Of a stretch of DNA of 6,239 nucleotides, positions 5,659-6,239 are shown one piece after another. The position numbers and the translations under genes were made by a program. Under the pieces are notes generated by a model. The model ran no database searches, was not told where the DNA came from, and was given only the letters and a program-made list of their open reading frames with translations. The stretch lies in assembly GCA_017424125.1 (NCBI GenBank), contig JAFPBM010000091.1:1-6239 (forward strand), read 5' to 3'. Each line of letters begins with the position of its first letter. The first letter of the stretch is position 1. Source of the stretch: Clostridia bacterium (GTDB taxonomy: Bacteria > Bacillota > Clostridia > Oscillospirales > Acutalibacteraceae).

Positions 5659-6151
5659 TAGCGAAGTATCTGAAGACCCAACGGCGTTATTCAAATTAAG
5701 TTACGGATTGTTTGTGCTTACAGCCAAGGACGGAGAAAAGGATAACGGCTGTATCACAAACACCGCCGTACAGGTGGCATCAATGCCCACGCGCATGAGC
5801 GTGTCGGTGCAAAAGGGAAATCTTACGCGTGAGATGATTGAAAAGACAGGTAAATTTAACGTATCTGTTCTCACACAAGACGTACCTTATGACGTTATAC
5901 GCCACTTTGGAATGCAGTCGGGCAGGGACGTAAACAAGTTTGAAAATTGTGAAAACGCCCAGCGTTCTTCTAACGGAATTATCTATATTCCAAAATACAC
6001 AAACGCATATTTTTCGGTAAAGGTTGTAAGTGCGGAAGATTTGGGCACACACGTTCAGTTTATCGGTGAAGTTACCGAATCCAAGGTGCTTTCAGATAAA
6101 CCTTCTTGCACCTATGCACACTACCACGCCGAAATAAAGCCGAAGGCATGA
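5639..6151 (+). CDS. Flavin reductase-like (FMN-binding) protein, probable TTG start
   Basis: The product belongs to the flavin reductase/FMN-binding split-barrel family, close to the flavoprotein part of high-molecular-weight rubredoxin (Hrb). These proteins move electrons from NAD(P)H or flavin to rubredoxin or oxygen-reducing partners. Counting 170 residues from the TTG, recognisable segments are [17 protein letters not shown] (16-32), [12 protein letters not shown] (36-47), [18 protein letters not shown] (66-83), [13 protein letters not shown] (89-101), [35 protein letters not shown], and a C-terminal [12 protein letters not shown]. As I recall, homologues start a few residues before ALFKLSYG, but here the expected methionine position is GAA. 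The start is therefore uncertain, and with TTG the gene overlaps rubrerythrin by 20 bases in the +1 frame. Lacking a rubredoxin domain of its own, it is followed by a separate rubredoxin gene. Confidence 0.8.
   Translation: MLATFANSEVSEDPTALFKLSYGLFVLTAKDGEKDNGCITNTAVQVASMPTRMSVSVQKGNLTREMIEKTGKFNVSVLTQDVPYDVIRHFGMQSGRDVNKFENCENAQRSSNGIIYIPKYTNAYFSVKVVSAEDLGTHVQFIGEVTESKVLSDKPSCTYAHYHAEIKPKA
5651..5665 (+). repeat. Perfect 7-1-7 palindrome holding the rubrerythrin stop codons
   Basis: TTCGCTA-A-TAGCGAA is a perfect palindrome. In RNA it can form a five-bp UUCGC/GCGAA stem with the loop UAAUA, so most of the tandem stop UAA UAG (5656-5661) sits in the loop. No U tract follows, so it is not an intrinsic terminator. 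It may affect stop-and-restart translation into the flavin reductase frame, or it may be chance. Confidence 0.5.
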
Positions 6152-6195
6152 ATATTTAAGGCGCTATTGTGTAAAACAAATATGAGGTGAAAAAT

Positions 6196-6239
6196 ATGAA
6201 AAAATATATCTGCCCTTGCGGCTACGTCTATGACGAAGC
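6196..6239 (+). CDS. Rubredoxin, N-terminal fragment (cut by window edge)
   Basis: Only 14 codons are visible: MKKYICPCGYVYDE. This is the start of a rubredoxin domain, a small FeS4 electron carrier, with the typical KY-x-C and CGYVYD pattern. The two cysteines are separated by one residue (C-P-C) rather than the usual two (C-x-x-C), which is unusual. GAGGTG (6184-6189) lies six bases before the ATG. The gene follows the flavin reductase gene by 44 bases with no terminator between, so it is probably in the same operon. It could be a single-domain rubredoxin or the N-terminus of a larger rubredoxin-containing protein; the window ends too early to tell. Confidence 0.75.
   Translation, partial: MKKYICPCGYVYDE

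Overview
The window reads as chromosomal DNA from a low-to-moderate GC anaerobic Firmicute, most likely class Clostridia. The signs are a clostridial-type glutamyl-tRNA synthetase, reverse rubrerythrin, a YetF/DUF4363 pair, strong GGAGG-type ribosome binding sites, sigma-A promoters with 17-bp spacers and very AT-rich intergenic DNA. No mobile element, CRISPR array, tRNA or rRNA is visible.

Left part (1-2130), minus strand: a 3'-truncated glutamate-tRNA ligase gene, then nrdR, the ATP/dATP-sensing repressor of ribonucleotide reductase genes. nrdR has its own promoter, a probable NrdR box over its start region, and a clean intrinsic terminator.

Middle (2150-4522): a plus-strand cyclophilin gene with its own promoter meets, tail to tail with a 4-nt overlap, a minus-strand unit rex - DUF421 (YetF-like) - DUF4363. 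rex ends in an intrinsic terminator whose hairpin also covers the Shine-Dalgarno of the DUF421 gene. DUF421 and DUF4363 overlap by ATGA.

Right part (4523-6239): rex (NADH/NAD+ sensor) and a perR-type Fur-family gene (peroxide sensor) are divergently transcribed from a 184-bp region with two strong promoters, an 11-bp inverted repeat over the two -35 elements and a 7-1-7 palindrome just after the perR promoter. perR is followed by reverse rubrerythrin, a flavin reductase-like protein and the start of a rubredoxin. This looks like an oxygen/peroxide detoxification operon: flavoprotein and rubredoxin would carry electrons to the rubrerythrin di-iron site, and PerR would derepress the set on peroxide stress.

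I found no evidence of a wholly new system. The most unusual points are the missing ATG of the flavin reductase gene (probable TTG start inside rubrerythrin, with a hairpin holding the tandem stop codons), the symmetric rex/perR control region, and the terminator/ribosome-binding-site overlap before the DUF421 gene.
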